Assembly (NCBI GenBank): GCA_009746045.1
Contig: RPFO01000027.1
Span: 3,947,500-3,989,999 of the forward strand
Direction: 5' to 3'
Source: Mesostigma viride
Taxonomy: Eukaryota; Streptophyta; Mesostigmatophyceae; Mesostigmatales; Mesostigmataceae
Length of the DNA: 42,500 bases
Positions 18,963 to 31,900 of the stretch are shown here, one piece after another. The notes beneath the pieces were generated by a model. It did not search any database. It was given only the letters and a program-made list of their open reading frames with translations, and had not been told where the DNA came from. Position 1 is the first letter of the stretch. Each line of letters begins with the position of its first letter. A program made the translations under genes and the position numbers.

Positions 18963-19966
18963 ATGAAACTCACACCATGTCTTTGGCCACAGGAAACGGC
19001 CTCCGGCGCAACTTCCGTCGACACACCAAGCAATACGACTGAACAACCAACTTCGGGATGGTTGCCACATTGGTATCGGCCAAAAAGGACCGTTGAACAG
19101 TCAGCGAAGCTCATGTGGAAAAGGAGCTGGGCTGCCATTCGAGGGGTGATTGGACGCGGTGTAGAGGTATTTAGTTATGCCCGTGTTGCCGAGCCCACGA
19201 CGTGTGGTTTTATACCACCGCCCAGTCCTCCCCCACCTCCTCCGCCCCCTCCGCCAGCGGAGGAGCCTTCTCCTATCCCCACTGAACAGCATGAAGATGT
19301 CCACAATGTTAACCAACCCGCAGCAGCAGTGCAGCGCCGCAGGAGGCTAACTCAGGAAGAGAAGCAGCGGTTAGAGAAGGAGAAGGAAGAGAAAGCAGAA
19401 GCCAGGAAAAGGGCAGCAGAAGCCAGGCAAACGGCGAAGGCTATTGTACAAGCGCAACAAAAGGAGAAAGCAGAAGCCAGGAAGGCGGCGAAGGCGGCCA
19501 AAGAAGCGCAACAAAAGGAGGAAGCAGAAGCCAGGAAGGCGGTAGCAGAAGCCAGGAAGGCGGCGAAGGCTATTGTACAAGCGCAACAAACGGAGGAAGC
19601 AGAAGCCAGGAAGGCGGAAGCAGAAGCCAGGAAGGCGGCGAGAATGGCGCAAGAGCCCGAGAAGGCTGCAAGAAGGGAACAACAGCGTGAGCTACGAGAC
19701 ATACGGAAACGCTTGGAGGAAGAGCTGGAAGCAGATCTGCGTGGAAAACCCAAACAGAGGACTGGCACGCCATCTGCCCGTGGGCAACCTGACCAACCTG
19801 ACCGCCCCACGGACGCTGAACCAGGTTCAAACGCGGACATGGCTTCCGCAGACCCCCTCCCGGACTTGTGCGACAGCGGTGATGAGGACGAGGAAGCGGC
19901 TGATCCGCCTGTCGTAGTCCTTGACCAAGATTCTGTATTCGGGATGCACGCGCCGATCTTGAACAT
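18963..19966 (+). CDS. Recombinase gene N-terminal exon: Pro-rich and coiled coil
   Basis: Open from ATG at 18963 (another in-frame ATG at 18885; also a possible acceptor at 18992). About 335 codons: a Trp/Arg-rich start, a PPPSPPPPPPPPPP tract (about 19216-19256), then a highly charged Lys/Glu/Ala helix (about 19345-19745) encoded by DNA repeats of GCAGAAGCCAGGAAGGCGGC, then an acidic tail (SGDEDEEAADPP). The donor is uncertain: GTATGT at 19967 gives phase 2, fitting an acceptor at 20197. The TACTAAC branch-like site at 20201 favours acceptor 20219 (phase 0), which needs an earlier donor. Its link to the recombinase exons is by frame and position only. Confidence 0.55.
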
Positions 19967-22900
19967 GTATGTTTGGCATCACTTTTGTCATTATCACGAC
20001 GCGCGATGTAATGTGTGAATTTCTACCTAGCCGGCTGCACTGTATGAACTCGGTGGCGCTCGAGCATGCACATTGCACACGATGCATATGCACATCCATG
20101 TGTGGGTTATCTACTTCTTGTCCTCCACTTAACCACTTCCATGCGGCCATGCATACATGTCGGATTTGTGCATTCCTCTGTGAAGGAGGACGCGAAGACG
20201 TACTAACGCTGAGTTTCAGAACCTCCTTCGAAATCTCCAGCAAGAAGCGGTGGACAATGAAATGGATGCTGATGACTTCGTGTTCTACCAAGGGCTACAA
20301 ATACGGCAGATAACATTAGCAAACAACACCATCAAGAGTTATCGGGGAATCGTCGCACGGGATGAGGTACGCAAAGATTGTGTGGGTCTCATATCACTGC
20401 AAAATGGTCCATCGTGAATGTGGGCGTCTTATGAATGTCCCATGGAGACGATGTTCACAGCGTAGAACAGAAGTGACGGTAATTTGGATGATATGTTTGG
20501 TTTGGTCACAACGGTTAGTTTGTACTAGTATACATGTAGTTGTGCATGAACATAATGGCCAGCTAAATTTATGGTTTCCCAAGGTACACGTTGGCATCGC
20601 GCCATATGACAACAAATGGAACCTCGACGTGGAGGTGGAAATGACTTTTGTTTACTTCTCTATGGATGACTACCTCTTGGAAGATTGGAGTATTGAACCC
20701 TACCATGAGGAACAATTTGATTACAATATGTGTGCTAGGCTTAGTGGAGCCTTTACCACACCATCAAACTCATCGTACAAATCATCATCAAGTTGGCTTT
20801 TTCACAATGCTGGGGCCCAGCCCTCTTTCATTGATACAACCTTGAACTTTCCCCTGATCCTGCGAGGGTGGGTAGGTGGGTGGGTTGGTGGGTGGGAGCT
20901 GCAAAGAGACCTCCCTAGTCAACGGCAACACTCTAAGTACGCTTGTCACAGAGGCCGGCGCCAACAGGCGCGCCGCGCCAGTGGGTGCAAAGACCAACAG
21001 GTTTTGGTCTCACCAAACGTTCTACATTACGCCACCATCGTGAGTAACCAACTCAGGTGACGAATGCAAAAGCTAATGGTCCGTATACATTTTCGCACCA
21101 CTTATAGTCGGTGCAGTACCCAGGTGACTTGTGCTAGAGCTTGCTACGCTACCTACGGGAGGTTGGTACCCGTTGAGCCTTATCGCACGTAACTATAAAA
21201 TGAGCAAAGCTCATCAATTAATCGCAATGGTCTTATTAATAACTTTCGGTGCACTCGGTCTAATGTTTTGGATCTTGCATCTATTGCAGGCATGGACAAA
21301 GGAAAAGGACCCTGCGGGAAACCTTTACCCGGAACGCCAACCCAAGGTGGAAGATCGGCCCACTTCAACCGACATTTTTAAGTATATGGTGCATCTGCGT
21401 CAGTTAGGCAGCGTAAGTGGCTAAACACAATCTGTGCCTGGTGGTGGTGGTGGTGGTGGTTTCGGGGGGGGGGGGGGGGGGGGGGGGGGGCGGTTTGGGC
21501 ATGCACGTCACAAAGTGCGCGAGTACGTGTGTGATTGCGTCACTGCAGCCATATATCGCCGTACATTTCTTCGTGCTAAATTGGACGGATGGCACAAATG
21601 CGTGCATGCGTATTATCGTTGCTTTCGTGCCGGCCACAAATGATGGGTACATGGGCCAGTGAAAATAGTGAGTGGACCACAAGAAAATCGCCTGTTTAGG
21701 GGCAGCCTCATTGACCGGGTTATTAATGTATTTCCACAGAGCACGCCAATCGTGATACATGTCGATTGGCTGTGATATGCCATGACATCGTTATGTACAC
21801 CTAACTTGGCTTGTATTTTTCGGAATTCTTGCAGTCGTTTTCCAAAGTTTGGCAGGCATACAAAGCTCTTGCGGACCGGGTGAACTCCGACATGAGACGA
21901 GACCGCGCCAGCCAAAAGTCTCATCCTCAACAGAGCATCGGCAAAATTCTAACCGACGAGATAAAACAGCTTAAAAACACTATGCTCTCATTCGAGAGGA
22001 CGCGAATATTTGAGTAAGTTATTGACTTTACAAGTGCATTGTCCTTGCACCCCTGGTTTGTTGTCGTTTGCGCAATACTGACATGTTCCAATAATTCAAA
22101 AAAAGACTTGCGAGTGATAACCTGTGCTGGGTTGCCTATGCTGCATTGTGAACTTGATGCACAGGAAAACACTGAATTACCAAGGTGGGACAGTGGCGCA
22201 GGGGGTGACGGAGGAGGAGGAGCTGGACCTCTTGGATTACCTCGCAAAAAAGGCTTGCGACGACAGCCTCCCGATACGAACAAGATATATATTAAAAATA
22301 TAATTACTTACAGCAGAGTGAAATCACTCAAACCAAAGCAAACGCCCAGCTATAAACCTATATACAGAGCCATGTCAAAGCTCTATACTACGAAGTACGA
22401 TAAGACCAATGGAAACGCCTAACGGGAGGAACCTAATAGCCCTGCTGCACCGCAAAATCAGCCCGCGTACGGCGGAGCATGATGTCCGCCATGGCCCGAG
22501 TCAGCGCCACCGACAAGCGCTGACGCCAATATGACGTCCAGGTCCGCGCCGACCATGGGGCCCGCTGGCCCTCCAGGTCCAGCCGGTCCTCCCGGAGCCG
22601 GCAACACTCCTTGAAGAAGGCGGAGGTCAGGGGCCCCATGGCCCCAAACTCCTCCAGGACAAAGGGCACCACACGATGGTGCCCGACGTCGCCGTAGGCC
22701 AGGAGCTTGGCCCGCTCCGCCCGGTCCGCCGTGTAACCTGCCGTGAGGGAGGCCCCAGCCACAAACAAGATATATATACATGCAAACGTTGTACGTATCT
22801 CGATCTGCTGATTTTCACTTTGGTACTATACTAGCTCTAGCAATAGTAATATGATTATCGAACGGACATCAATGTTGCATGAATATGTACCTACTAGTAC

Positions 22901-25900
22901 CTCGTGTGCACATACGTTACGTTGCCATAGGACACATTGGTTTCTCCACCAACATTACTTACACACTCAGTAATCGGTGTTACTTGTTTTGTTAAGCCAT
23001 CACCTGTTTTTTTGGCATGAGTGCAGGACGGAGGAAGCTTAACCCGCCAACTGTCTCTGACTTTTGCATAAGGGACGGCACGAGTTTCCATATTACATCG
23101 CGACTGCTCCCATCCAACCTAATAATCAGCTCCAAACCACACTAGGAACCAAGCATGCACATGTATAGAGCTCAATGGGGGTGTAGTGGATGGTCCGTGT
23201 GCAAGGTGCCTTGAGTTATAGATAGCATCACCCCTCAAGGGGTTATGTACGTGCAAGTGTGTCATGTGGCACGCCCACAAGGCAATAGGTTTAGTGACTT
23301 TACCCTGGGGATGGTTTGTATAGGCACAAGGGGTTGGAAATCTGCGGGAGGACGGTTTTATACGGGTTAAGCCTAGCATACAAATACGTATCATGAGCTG
23401 AGGCCGCATGTCTTTTTTTTTTATGTTTGCATGTCAAAAAGATCGTGACCTTGGATTCTTTTTAAGCTGGTCACTTGTACGCCACGCAATGCTATTGCAA
23501 TCGTGATTTTGCCATAATTGAATGCAGGGCACTCTGGCTGTTCCAGAAGGGTGCACTCTACCGAGGCGACAATGCGCGGATAGTGAAAGTAGCGCAACTG
23601 TTCCGTGAAAATTACAAGAATTTGAGTCCCTCGGACGCTGAGGTGGTTGGGGTTCACTACGCAGAGGGGAAGGAGAACACGGTACGCTGCGCACCATTGG
23701 TAACACAAGTGGGTCATGTGCGTGATGAAGTTAGTCTGCAAGGGGTTTAGGTGCGTAACTTGGGGTCGGCTATCTTTTCTCTATTTTACCTTACGGCCAT
23801 TTTTTAACATGCGTCTGATATTGTATCTTTTTTATGTAGGCTCATGTAATGTCATGGTGTTACTACAAGCTAATTAATCTGTGTATACTGGGTATCATTA
23901 AATAAAAGGAAGGCTTCTTGCTGACATTCTGTGCCTGCACGTGACCGTAAGTCAATGCCCTCATCCACCCAACATATGATGCGAACCTTGAGTGGTGCAA
24001 TCCCATGCACCCTGGGCCAAGTTACAATGTAATCTCATGCCTAGTTACTGTGGGTATATATTGGCCCATCGTCCTAGTTATTACAGTCTGTCAAAAACAC
24101 CGGCATGTTTCCTTTTGAGCTCATCATTCGCCCCCTATCCCCTGCATTGGTGAAGATGTCACATAAATGGAAGGGAGACTGTCTCGTCCCACGGCACCTG
24201 TGCCCGCCAAACAACACATGCAATGTTTAACGAACACAAAAAAGCCACTCTAACCAATGTGCGCATGCCGCTTGCTATGCAGATGGGCAGCAAGGACCAG
24301 GTCCAATTTTTGTTGCACCGGAATCCGCTTACCTGTCCACAAGTGACATTGAGCATCATGCTCTTCTGGCAGTTTACAATGGGAGTACGCTCTCCGCCTG
24401 AGATCGGGCTCGACATGGACGATCCGCGCTCGATCACTTGGTACGTGCAAAGGGATTTTATTTGTTATCAGCGTGTTTGCTACTCCTCCTGCACGCCTCT
24501 CCAGATCACGTGGTTGTGTGCTTTTTTCTTTGAACCTTTGGTTCTTCCATTATTGGGCTCCACTGCATGATCGCTCAATGGGATGAGCGTGGCAAATAAA
24601 TCCCACCGCCAACTCCGCGGAATCATCGATGCGACGATCATCAGTGCACGGTGTGCACAACTCTAGCGGAGGTGGTAATGGTGGCGTGCGTGTGATTACT
24701 ATTAGCGGCTATGGCATGAAATCAGCGGGAAAAAATAATCGAATGTAAATAACAATGGAAGAGTGTAAGGGGTACTGTTTGGCATGCACTTGTAGCAACA
24801 ATCTTAGTCGTGGTCAGGTGTGCATGGTCGACCACGACAAGGGCAGTTCAGGATGTGTGCGGTGGCTTTTGGTTCACGTGACAGGTTGTGGTTTGGGGGC
24901 TCACATATAGTTACCTTTTGTGAGGACGGGCATGCTTATGAGGCATTTTAACATGGCAACCTCTTAACCGTGCATTTCAGTTAAGCAACTGAAGCCCTTC
25001 AATTCGCACATACCTTGTCACAATGGGCCTTGTCAGCATGGGATTATCACCGAAAACGAGTGCAAGGATGACTCACCATACATGTTATTTAACGGGCCCA
25101 ACAAATGTTTGGCTTACAGCAAACGATATATGCTCATGTTTGATAGCAATTCACAAATTCCTTTCGTCAATTGGTGCCATCTCCCCTACACACTCGTGAA
25201 TTTCACAACAACACACTGTGGTTCCTGCATCGAAATTGTAATGTGGTTGTGGGGTATTTGATGACCTATAATGATTTTATAACTTCTTGCACTACGAGCT
25301 CAAAGTGGACAAACTGCCTTTACCTCCTAATGTACGTGCAGGAAAAAAATGCGGCTTTTTTTGGGAGAAGCGGATGAAGATGACAGTGAGCTAACGCCGA
25401 AAACTCACGAACGTTATTTCAGAGAGGCCATACGAGCAGTTGGGGCTGCTCCAGAACACATTACCCATGAACCGAGAATTTTGGCGACTGCTATATGCCA
25501 ATATGCCGGGTAAGTGATGGCATTGTCTCGATGCTGCCTAGGAAACCCAACTTTTTCATTGGAATCCACGCATTTCGTTTATTTCTTTGGGGGGCATATG
25601 GCATCCATGCTTAGACCATGCAAAGTTTTTTGTTCTCATGCGGTAGTCAAGTCGTATCCACCGCCCTTTTCACGTGCTAATTGCTTTTTACTGTGTGCGC
25701 TTCTTTGCTTCGGACTATGGTGGCGTGTGTGGTTAAAAGAGTTCCTCAAGCGGAATATGATGCCGCCGGTTGGAACACGAAAGCTGTGTCGCGGGCTAAC
25801 TACGCAAAGGTATTCCCCTGGGCCGTAGCAGTGGCCTTAGCCGGGCTACCACTCTGCGGCGGCCACTACCATGTGAGATATGCCGATGCTGAAAGGGAGC

Positions 25901-28900
25901 TAAATGTTCCAGACCACGTGAAGGCTGCCATCTTTCCCTTCATCGCGGATGCTGAAGCGGCTATTAAGCAGGTAAGGACAAGTTTTATAAAGAAAGAAGT
26001 ACTTCAGACTTACGCACATGTGGGGAATGCCATGCAGTTGACCGCACATACATGTCATAAAGAGAAACCTACTTAAGAATCCTTACTCCAGTCCCTGCCA
26101 CCGACGACTGTTCCATAGACATGTTTTGCGTGAAACTCAGGTGTATAACCATATATTTTGACGGAGCACACATGTGGATCTGGACATGTTGCCACGTAAA
26201 GGGGTGTGTGATTAGTGAAAAATGTAGTCAAAAAGTGCACTTCTCTCGTGTTGATGGCGCTTTTTTTTGGCGAGACAATATTACTGACTACCGAGGCCCC
26301 TTAAAATTGGTGGAATGTATGAATTCAAATGCGCTCAAGATGCTAAATAAATAGCGCTGACTGGCGTTATGATTGTGCGGTTCGTTTGCTTGTTTTGTAA
26401 TGGCGGGTGGCTGTGGACGAGGGGAGGTTGCGTTTTTTGTTATTCGCAGCGCATCGAGTCTCGCACTCATTGGGACAAGGATGCACTCCCGGTCATCAGG
26501 TGTTTTAAAGGGCCTCTAACCCGTGCATTTATACTTGGAACGCCGGTGTGGCAGCGCGAATATCCAAACTTGCCCATATTTCAGCACGAATGGTTCCAGA
26601 CTAACGGTAAGCATTACCATGTTCTTCAGTATTCGTGGTTCTCTGAACATAGTTTCTTTATAGTGAGATGGAAGGGTAGCCGCTCTAGCTAGGTTATTGG
26701 GTTCACGTGACATACCTTTTGAGGCCGGTGCGGCCTGATCCGGATCAGTCGTGGCCAAAGCTTTGGCCAGTTTTTCTTGGCCAGGTGGCAGGAGCTACGT
26801 TGAGATATAAACCTGCCACTGTCTAGGTTTCTTGGCTCATGGCGTAGTGATTAACTAGATCTAGATTCTTTCTCTCACGCAATATGTGACCTAATAGCCC
26901 CGGCAGCCTTACGTAAGCTGCCGGCAATTAGAACGCCACATTGCGTCATTTGTTCAGACGCAACATTTGCGTGGCGAAAAAATGCCGTCCGGGCCAAGGC
27001 CGCATGACACGCAAAAAAGGACAAAAACAAACCCACCTAGCTAAGGTCGGCCTCTTTTCTTTTCACGAGGGCGGCGACAGCAAGCCAGGGGAAACGAACC
27101 TCTGGTTTGACGAACCTGTACTGTCGGAGCCATTTTTGGCCCTGAGCAGCAATGCCGAAGGGGCGCAAAGCTACAGGAGGGCAGGCAGCGCGCGGGGAGG
27201 ACGGGACGCCCACACCGCGGGCTGCTGCCGCCAGTCACGCGCCAGTCGCCTTCAGCGCCAAAAAGAAGCAGCTCGCCACTCTGCTCGCCAAGTGCATCAG
27301 CCCCGCAGAGGCGGTGGGGGCAGTCGAGCAGGTCTTCGGTGCCGAGGACTGGGTGACGGACGCCAGCTCGTGGAGCTCGAGCCAGCTGAAGTCTGTCGTG
27401 CAGTTGCTGGCCGATCACGTTGATGTTGGCGACGTGTTGGACGCACGTGACCCAAACGGAACGTTGGTGGCAAAACTGCTGGCCGTGGCAGATCTCGCGG
27501 CGGACGAGGAGGAGGATCAGGCGCTGCCACCAACGACACCTGCGCAGCGAAAAATGGCCAAGCCGAAAGGCGCGGCCAAGGTTTCGGCAGGTGGGGGGGC
27601 TGTCGGAAAGGAAATGAGGGCGAGGTTGGCGACATTCGTTGGGGCACCTCCGGAAACCGAAAATCAGGACGACGAGGAGGACGAGGAGGGGGAGGTCGCA
27701 GCCGAGAAATTCATGCAAGGTTTGAAGGCAGCGCTGGGAGGAATGGAGGGGGCGGGAAGCCACTTCAAGGCCTCGAAAGGGGTGGCGCTGCCAAGCCGAG
27801 CCAAGAGCGTGAAATATCGGGTTTCGGAGCGGGTGCTGCCGGGGGTGTTGGAGGACGCCAGCGACAATGGGATGGGAATCCGGTCGTGGGTCATGACGGT
27901 AAAGCCTGGAAATTGGCGGAACATGGAGAACAGGAAAATTGTCATGAACATTGCATTGGCCATGGACACCCTTCTCAAGGAGCTGGGCTCAGCAGCCGGG
28001 GAGCTTGTGGGCATGGAGTACCTAATGAGGGTGGTGGCGGCCTTGCTGCAGGTGGAGGGCAAGGAGGGGGGGGGTGGAAGGTGGCCAGCCACCTCCTGCC
28101 ATTGGGGGAGGAGGCTGCACTGTCAGCCACCCCGGCTGTCAAGGCAGCTCTCCAAACTGCCATCCTCTTGGACAAGCTCAGCAAGGCTCAACAAGTAGGG
28201 AAATAGAATCCCAGCGGGACCGCTCCCTTTTCCCGCTGCCATACCCACTTAGGCCAGCGTACACCGCGTGGGGCAGGGTGAGATCGGCACGCCGGCGACA
28301 GCGTGCCACGCGCCGCCACCGCGAGTACACACTGCAATGCAAGGTAGTGCGTTGGCTTAATTGGCTGTGGGGAGGGGGGCAAGACCCTCCTCCTAACCCT
28401 AGAGGGGCGTGCTCTAAGGGGAGGGAGGAGGCCCTTGCGAGGGTCAAGAGGCACTGCACCTGGCACAGTCGCCGCGTAGGGGGCGTTGCGACAGGCCAGG
28501 AGCAAGAAGGTGCTGATGCAATATATGGGAAGCAGAATAAGTATGAACAACTGCGCGCGGACGCGGTGAGTCTACCAAAGGCGGAGGTGGCGGGGAAGGC
28601 ACGGCTGCTCGACCTGTTGGCTATGCGGCCGAGCTGGCGGGAGATATATGCCAGCGAAGAGAACTGCATCAAGCCAGCGGTCGTGGCGAGCGCAAAGTAT
28701 TGGAATGTGCCCAAGCCCAGCCGGGGATGCTCCATGGCTGAATGGGGCAAGCTCATGAGCCGGGCAGCGGGCGTGGGCATGGTGGCGTTCCGGGAGAGGC
28801 GGCCCAAGTGGGTGGATGGCTGCTTTGGAGTGGCCAAGGGGGTGGGTGAGCTTCGGTTCATCGTCAACAGGAAGCTGGGCAACCTGCTGTGGGTGGACCC

Positions 28901-31900
28901 CCCCAAGATCCTGCTACCCCACCTGGGCATCCTCGTGGAGGTCTACATCAAAGGCTGGTGCTACTGCGCCAAGAGCGACCTCGTGTCATACTACTATTCC
29001 ATCGAGGTGCCCGAGTGGTGGTGGGACTACCAAGGGCTTCCTAGTGTGTGGTCGACTAGCGTAGGTCTGGCAGGGCCCAGGCGGAAGGTGTGGCCCGTGC
29101 TCAAGGTGCTGGCCATGGGACATTCCCATGCGGTGGCGCTGGGGGAGGCCATCCATGAGATGGTGCTCTACATGACCGGTGCCCTGGATCCGAGGCGCCA
29201 GGTCAACTACCTCTCAAGCGCAGGTGAGCTCACCTTGGTGCGCGACGAGTGTGGCCAGCCACTGCGCTTGGCCATCGAGTACAAGGAGGAGCGCGCCGGG
29301 GAGCTTCAGATTGACCTGGAAAACCCCCCTGCCCCCATGCTGTCCATCACCATTGATGACTTGGTGGCCAGCAACGGGCGGACCTGCGAGGCGGTGAACC
29401 AGCTCATCACGCGCGCTATTGAGGAAGGCTACCTCCCTAACAACCTTGTGCCGTCTAAGGAGAAGACTAAGATGGCGAGCCTGGAAGGGGACGAGCTAGA
29501 AGCCCTAGGGGTGGTGCACCGACGGAACGGCGTGCTGGAACCAACGGTCAAGCAGCTCAACCTTGTGATCGCCCACACGCAGGCTATACTCACTCGAGGC
29601 CGAGCTACGGCCGAGGGGCTGGCTGCCGTCTTGGGGCGGTGGTTGTGGCTGCAGATGTTAAGCCGCAGCTGCTTGTCCATTTGGCAGCAATGTTTCAAAT
29701 TCATCAGCCTGCAAGGGTGGGGGCAGCGATCCTGGGTGCTGTGGGCCGGGGTGCGGGAGGAGTTAGAGTGTGCCCTGGCCTTGGCTCCCATGCTAAGGGT
29801 TGACCGAAGCGCACCTTTGGCCCGTGAGGTGGTTGCATCTGACGCGTCCACCTACGGGCAAGGTGTCGTGTACGCAACCATGGAGCCGGGCGATGTGACG
29901 GAGCTGGCGAGGGCACGAGAGGTGCGGGGGTACCCGACTTTGCTCATACCAAGTGAGGTGGCCTACGCTGGCCCTAGGCCACTGAGCGCGCGGGCGCAAC
30001 AAGCAATCACTAGCCAGCAATGGCGGGTTGGGGTCCGGAGTCGTTGGCGGGATCCGGGGATGCACATCAACGAGAAGGAGGTGCGGGCTGCAGTGAAGGG
30101 CGTGGAGAGGAGTGCGCGCAGCTTGGCAAACCGAGGCAAGCGGGTGGTGAGGTTGGTGGACTCCACCGCGGCGTTGGGCTGCTTGGCTAAGGGGCGGTCC
30201 TCATCCCACAAGCTCAACAAGCAGTGCCGCCGCTTGTGCGCGCTGACCCTCGCCACGGGGAGTCGTTCCCAGTGGGTGTGGACGCCGAGTGCACTTCAAC
30301 CAGCCGATGGCGTTTCTCGCGGCCAATCCATGGCGACTTTCTTGGCAGGCTGGGTGCGCGACCTGACCGCGGAAGGCATCCATCCTAACCCGGGGCCCCC
30401 TGCACCTGTTAGCTACCTTCCATTGCTAGAGGGGAAAGTAAAGCCGGCTACTTTGCTGGCCTACCGTCGTGGTCTTGATTCCCTCTTGACTTGGTGGGAG
30501 GCTGGTGGGCGGGCGGACGGGTCATCGTCACGAGCTGACACCCTTGAGGAGACATTTTGTGCGTATGTCGCCTGGGCTCATTTTCGGGGGTACAGCCGCC
30601 AAGTGTGTGTCAATGCCTTGATGGGGTTGCAACTTTATTATCCCGGTATGGTGAAGCGGTGGGACTTGGCCCGTGGCGTCCTCGCTGGGTGGAAAACACT
30701 TGTGCCCCCCCGTGCCCCTCCTCCCATTCCATGGGAGGCGGCGTTTGCACTTGCCAGCACGATGGTCATGCAAGGTCAGCGCCTTGCGGGCCTGCTGGTT
30801 GTCATCGTGTTCCGCCATTACCTGCGAATCTCGGAGGCGCTGAACCTCCGTGTTGGCCATGTGCGCCTCCAGCCTGACGTTCGGCTTGGGCCGGCTCAAC
30901 GGGGCGCCCTACTGCTGAGGTCTACCAAGACCTCTAAGGGCAAGACTCAGTCAGTGGTGGTAGAAGATGTGATGTCTGAAACCATCCTCCGTCACTGCAT
31001 CGCGGGTAAGCACGCTTGGGAGGCCGTGTTCCCTTTCACCTACCCGCAATTCCGGCGCATTTGGCAGGCTGCGAGTCAGGCCTTGGGGGTCGCCCAGATT
31101 TTCACCATTCACGGGCTGCGGCATGGAGGTGCCACTCACGATTTCCTCGCGGGTCGCAGCATGGGGGACATCCAGGGCCGGGGGCGCTGGCTTAGCAGCT
31201 CCACGGTTGCCCATTATGTGGGCTTGCACCGCAGTTTGGAGGTGAGCTGCCTGAGGTTATTCTTCGGGCCATGGCCGCCTGCCCCCCTCGGGCCTGGCGG
31301 GCTATTTTGAAATTGCCCTCCACCTAGTTTGGTTGTTCATTTCTCTGTCATTATGCTAGGTTCTTTGCCCCTGGCATGGATCGCCAGGGAGGGATATAAG
31401 GGTAAGGCTAGCCTTTGCCAAGCAATAAGTGTTCCCATGAGCATCGGCGGCCGGGATGTGGCCTGCCTTTTGTATGTGCTCCACTCATTGTTTTAATAAA
31501 GAGTCTGGTTACCCTGGAGTTCCACGGTTAATAGAATCGTGGTTCTCTGAACATAGTTTCTTTATAGTGAGATGGAAGGGTAGCCGCTATAGCTAGGTTA
31601 TTGGGTTCACGTGACATACCTTTTGAGGCCGGTGCGGCCTGATCCGGATCAGTCGTGGCCAAAGCTTTGGCCAGTTTTTCTTGGCCAGGTGGCAGGAGCT
31701 ACGTTGAGATATAAACCTGCCACTGTCTAGGTTTCTTGGCTCATGGCGTAGTGATTAACTAGATCTAGATTCTTTCTCTCACGCAATATGTGACCTAATA
31801 GCCCCGGCAGCCTTACGTAAGCTGCCGGCAATTAGAACGCCACATTGCGTCATTTGTTCAGACGCAACATTTGCGTGGCGAAAAAATGCCTTCCGGGCCA

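Noticed and set aside
19352-19966. 204-codon Ser/Ala/Phe-rich ORF on the minus strand
   Set aside because: Antisense shadow of the Lys/Glu/Ala coiled-coil repeats.
20362-21060. 232-codon ORF starting inside the exon end
   Set aside because: It runs through the donor at 20367 and the dispersed repeat; the neighbouring exons join each other in phase without it.
24980-25140. Exon-like frame after TTTCAG (KQLKPFNSHIPC...)
   Set aside because: It does not fit the phase-2 donor at 24440, whereas 25342 joins exactly and gives the expected recombinase sequence.
28178-28930. 250-codon minus-strand ORF
   Set aside because: Shadow of the PAT pol frame, which has clear catalytic motifs.
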